Shown piece after piece: positions 52,902-55,661 of a stretch of DNA of 55,661 bases; within the stretch, counting starts at the first letter, position 1, and each line of letters opens with the position of its first letter. Position numbers and translations under genes: made by a program. The stretch is from an uncultured Pseudomonadota bacterium (lineage in GTDB: Bacteria; Pseudomonadota; Alphaproteobacteria; RF32; CAG-239). The stretch spans positions 1-55,661 of the forward strand of contig CASFJS010000007.1 in assembly GCA_949295085.1 (NCBI GenBank). The letters run 5' to 3'. The notes under the pieces are model-generated. The model did not search any database, was not told the DNA's origin, and saw only the letters and a program-made list of their open reading frames with translations.

Positions 52902-53773
52902 TATTTCTTCCGTCCGCTAAGTTTTTTTTCTTTTTTCTGTAGATAAAATTGCCACCCAAACAATGTGATGACCTTGCATTTTTTGTTGACAATAATTTGG
53001 TTTTTCAAAGAAAATATTTTTTGCAGAAAAGAATACCGGGAATAATTAAAAACACGACATAACTCTTTCTGTAGTTTTTTATCTTCTGTTAAGAAATCCA
53101 GCATTTCATTTTTTATTTGATATAAAGTGGCAAGCTGATCCTCTGCAAAAACGGCACTTATACTGGCCGGATGTTTACGATAATTGAGCAATATTTTTTG
53201 AATATTATAAAACTCACAACAACGGATTAATCGACTCCATAATTCGTAATCTTCGGCATATAAATAATTAGCGTATTTTACATCAAATCTGTCTAATACA
53301 GATTTTCGTATCATGACCGCCGGATGAGCAATGACGTTGTCTTCCAGCAGATCCAGATAGCGCGGATATTCCTTAAAATGTTTTACGTCTTCCTTAGGAA
53401 AATACTTTATCCAACAACCAACGACGCCAATTTGCGGATGGTGATCCAGAATATTTACTTGTTCGGCAAATCTTTCGGCACAAGAAATATCATCTGCATC
53501 CATTCTGGCAATGTATGCTCCGCGGCAGATGGATATTCCGCAGTTCAGGGTATCAATCAATCCTCGATTGTCCTGTTTAAAATATCTGATGCGCTCGTCC
53601 GTATACGATCTAATAACACTTTCGGCATTGTTGGTTGATCCGTCATTAATAATAATCAATTCAAAATCAGTATACGTCTGCTTCAGGATACTTTCGATTG
53701 CTTCTCTCAAATAATCTTCCGGAGTGTTATAGACCGGCAACAATACAGATATTTTCGGACAATTCTCAGTCAT
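52901..53773 (-). CDS. Family 2 glycosyltransferase
   Basis: 290 residues from the ATG at 53773, preceded by AAGGA and overlapping the GT4 stop by 8 nt (ATGACTGA); an ATG 9 nt earlier lacks proper spacing. GT2 blocks are KISVLLPVYNTPEDYLREAI, IIINDGSTNNAE, ARMDADDISCAERF (DXD) and YAEDYELWSRLI. The C terminus ends with the shared segment KCKVITLFGWQFYLQKK and a basic tail, which may attach the enzyme to the membrane. Acceptor unknown. Confidence 0.92.
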   Translation of the reverse strand: MTENCPKISVLLPVYNTPEDYLREAIESILKQTYTDFELIIINDGSTNNAESVIRSYTDERIRYFKQDNRGLIDTLNCGISICRGAYIARMDADDISCAERFAEQVNILDHHPQIGVVGCWIKYFPKEDVKHFKEYPRYLDLLEDNVIAHPAVMIRKSVLDRFDVKYANYLYAEDYELWSRLIRCCEFYNIQKILLNYRKHPASISAVFAEDQLATLYQIKNEMLDFLTEDKKLQKELCRVFNYSRYSFLQKIFSLKNQIIVNKKCKVITLFGWQFYLQKKEKKLSGRKK

Positions 53774-54947
53774 TGTTACCATCCTTCAAAGAATGAATAA
53801 TCATATTTTCAAAAAGCGTTACAAAAGTTTTTTTATCGAAACGGGCGACGGATTGTTCGGCATTGTCGGTAAAATACCTGCGATTGATTTTGCCGTCGTC
53901 AATATCGGCCATAATTCGGTTCAACCCCGCCGCGTCGCCGACCTCAAACAAGATACCCGATTTTCCGTCTTCAAAAATCTCTTTGGGGCCGTTCGGACAA
54001 TTGCTGGACACACTCAAAGCTCCGCAAATTTGTCCCTCGATAAGGACAGTCGGCAACCCCTCGCTGCGTGAAGAAAGAATGAGCGCCTCGGCTTGTTTCA
54101 TCCAGGGATACGGATTATCGGAACTGCCAAGAAAAAAGACATCTTTTTCCAAGCCTTCGTTCTTTACCTTATCTTTGTAAGTTTGCAGCTTCATACCATC
54201 GCCGAGAAAAATCGTCTTGGTTCGCCGTTTGCCATCGGCATAAAACAGTTTACAGGCTTTAATGACGGTCGTAATATCCTTGTCATTATCCAAACGCGAC
54301 ACATGCAGAAAATAAGGAAGATATTGCCTGATTTCCGGAAGATCTTCCAAAGATTTGTTACGGATCTCCTGAATGTCAAAGGGATTGTATATATGAACAA
54401 TCTTCGATTCATATTGCGGATATTTTTTTATAAAAAACTGCCTAAATTCTTTGGTCAGACACACCAGTTTGTCATAGGCAAATAAATTATTGGCAGCAAA
54501 TATATTAGCCTCAAAAAATAACGTTGAACTCCCGTGCAGCCACACAATTTTTTTCTGTCCGGGAACAGATTTAATTTTGGCGACCTGTGAATAACCGCTT
54601 TTAAAATCAATCAAATATTTGTAATGTTCAAAATTTTCGATATGTTTTCCGATACCTCGCAGCTTATAGTCATTGATTTTTCTTTTGAGTTTCCAAAATT
54701 TTCTTTTCCAAAAAGGTTTCTTGGGCTTTGGCAAATACTCCAACTTTAAGGCAGATGAAGCGTAAAATTGTTTAACTTTCGGGCTAATCTGTCTTAAAAT
54801 AAAATTATCCTGTACAGACCCCGTCCAGACAATAAGAACATCATAGCCGGCGTCAGCCAAAGCGTTACAGGCCGTTACCAATACCTGTTCAACACCGCCG
54901 ATAATAAAATAGTCACAAAAAAATATCAGACCTTTGTTGCTAGGCAT
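53766..54947 (-). CDS. Family 4 glycosyltransferase (group 1)
   Basis: A 393-residue GT-B retaining glycosyltransferase. The N-terminal Gly-rich loop lies in YFIIGGVEQVLVTACNAL. The C-terminal donor site has FLHVSRLDNDKDITTVIKA, TIFLGDGMKL and the E-x7-E motif in SSRSEGLPTVLIEGQICGA. Its start overlaps the stop of the recombinase-like gene by 8 nt (ATGCCTAG), so both are translated from one message. It probably acts early in the assembly of the surface glycan. Confidence 0.93.
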   Translation of the reverse strand: MPSNKGLIFFCDYFIIGGVEQVLVTACNALADAGYDVLIVWTGSVQDNFILRQISPKVKQFYASSALKLEYLPKPKKPFWKRKFWKLKRKINDYKLRGIGKHIENFEHYKYLIDFKSGYSQVAKIKSVPGQKKIVWLHGSSTLFFEANIFAANNLFAYDKLVCLTKEFRQFFIKKYPQYESKIVHIYNPFDIQEIRNKSLEDLPEIRQYLPYFLHVSRLDNDKDITTVIKACKLFYADGKRRTKTIFLGDGMKLQTYKDKVKNEGLEKDVFFLGSSDNPYPWMKQAEALILSSRSEGLPTVLIEGQICGALSVSSNCPNGPKEIFEDGKSGILFEVGDAAGLNRIMADIDDGKINRRYFTDNAEQSVARFDKKTFVTLFENMIIHSLKDGNND

Positions 54948-55536
54948 CTTTTCCCCGCGGGTTGTTTTTGATATCCGGATTCCGTTTTAAGAAATTATAC
55001 AACGACGGCACCGACATGCCCGTTGTCAGAGCAATTTCTTTATAGGGAATTCCGTGTAACAATTGTTGTTTTATAAGCTCCTCTTTGCCGCTCCAGACAT
55101 ATTTTTTGTTTTTGGAGCCGAAATCCCGGCCAAGCTTAAATCCTTGGCGCTTTTTATTATCCAGAGCTTTTTTGGTGACGGTCGAAACCATGCTGCTTCT
55201 GAGATCCGAAAACAGCCGCATTCCTTTAAGCAGCCACTGGGATTCCTGATTTGGCTTAATTGTGATGTCTTCCGCGATACTGGTGATGGTCAATTTTTTA
55301 TCAATTAAAAATTGTATATTGTTTATTATTCTCTTTAATGAGCAACCCAGTGCCGTTATATTGGCCAAAAGCAACAGATGACCTGATGTTTGTAATTTAT
55401 CCGTTAAATTGCGGATATCATCCGCCATAAAAATATCAATGACCAGATTGCGGTGCTGAGCATATTGTTCGATGATGCTTTGCTGTTGTTTAATATCGAT
55501 ATTTTTTTCGTTTATGCTCAGACAACCAATAATCAT
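54940..55536 (-). CDS. Serine-recombinase (resolvase/invertase) homologue lacking catalytic arginines
   Basis: 198 residues. The layout is that of Mpi/resolvase proteins: N-terminal catalytic fold (SINEKNIDIKQQQSIIEQYA), long helix, then KRQGFKLGRDFGSKNKK and a C-terminal helix-turn-helix (IPYKEIALTTGMSVPSLYNF). The usual motif G-Y-x-R-V-S reads IIGCLS, keeping Ser but losing Arg. The conserved D-R-L-G-R-S block reads NITALGCS, losing both arginines. These residues are essential for strand exchange in characterised members, so the protein is probably not a recombinase but a DNA-binding regulator. It is the first gene of the operon in the window and is translationally coupled to the GT4 gene. 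The 125 nt upstream (55537-55661) are AT-rich and probably contain the promoter, but I see no clear consensus. Confidence 0.82.
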   Translation of the reverse strand: MIIGCLSINEKNIDIKQQQSIIEQYAQHRNLVIDIFMADDIRNLTDKLQTSGHLLLLANITALGCSLKRIINNIQFLIDKKLTITSIAEDITIKPNQESQWLLKGMRLFSDLRSSMVSTVTKKALDNKKRQGFKLGRDFGSKNKKYVWSGKEELIKQQLLHGIPYKEIALTTGMSVPSLYNFLKRNPDIKNNPRGKDA

Positions 55537-55661
55537 TATGTCAGATCCATGTCGTTATTCAAAAATCACCGTTTTTGCAGACTAAAAAGGACGAAAAGAT
55601 CACGACAAAGAACTTAAATTATTGCTTGAAAATTAAAATTTAATATGTATAAATAATGCTA

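Overview
The window reads as chromosome of a Gram-negative alphaproteobacterium, probably one of the uncultured gut lineages (metagenome-type Rhodospirillales/RF32-like bacteria). The grounds are an AcrAB-type RND pump, a glycogen operon, a FeoA-FeoB fusion, a very large secreted cysteine-rich protein of a kind I associate with that group, and standard code usage with TGA stops. The lineage call is inference from gene content; no rRNA is present.

Left part (1-13,784). The first ~180 bases look like the C-terminal end of a phage tail tape-measure protein. It runs into a 722-residue coiled-coil protein whose start is unclear. Next is a ~6-kb gene for a secreted cysteine-rich protein. This gene lies between two ~100-bp direct repeats, both the 3' end of an RND transporter gene: the real gene on the right and a decayed copy on the left. 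A tetR-acrA-acrB efflux operon follows, with a clear inverted-repeat operator.

Core metabolism (13,785-40,685). This section holds a glycogen operon (glgB, glgX, malQ, HAD phosphatase), a DUF2934 protein, and a small glycosyltransferase/methyltransferase cluster. It also holds two YbaK-family genes, a CNNM/CBS transporter, an AnmK-like kinase and an APH-like kinase. tRNA-Pro(CGG) is followed 242 bp away by a perfect copy of its 3' 25 nt, an attachment-site-like scar. There are two metal-homeostasis groups: metallothionein-csoR-feoAB behind a G-tract operator, and arsR / HMA protein / P1B ATPase, the latter interrupted by an antisense fragment of a phage polyvalent (MuF-like) protein. The section ends with an O6-alkylguanine methyltransferase and tRNA-Phe.

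Right part (40,956-55,661). This is an AT-rich leftward operon of about eleven tightly overlapping genes next to tRNA-Phe. Its first gene in the window is a serine-recombinase homologue that lacks the catalytic arginines. GT4, GT2, WecB, a three-domain GT2/toroid/methyltransferase, an AlkP-superfamily enzyme, a LicD-family phosphotransferase and a ferredoxin-like/pyruvyl-transferase fusion follow. The operon ends with a phosphonate pathway: cytidylyltransferase-PEP mutase fusion, phosphonopyruvate decarboxylase and an Fe-type alcohol dehydrogenase. Together these predict PEP -> phosphonopyruvate -> phosphonoacetaldehyde -> 2-hydroxyethylphosphonate -> CMP-activated phosphonate, which LicD would transfer to a surface glycan.

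The most striking signal is a pair of 9-base G:C tracts inside two adjacent genes of this operon. One is in licD, now in frame, where loss or gain of one base gives a nearby stop. The other is near the end of the AlkP-family gene, now one base out of frame with a coherent C-terminal extension. This looks like phase-variable phosphonate decoration of a surface polysaccharide. Function and phase variation are both inferred from sequence alone; an assembly error in either homopolymer remains possible.
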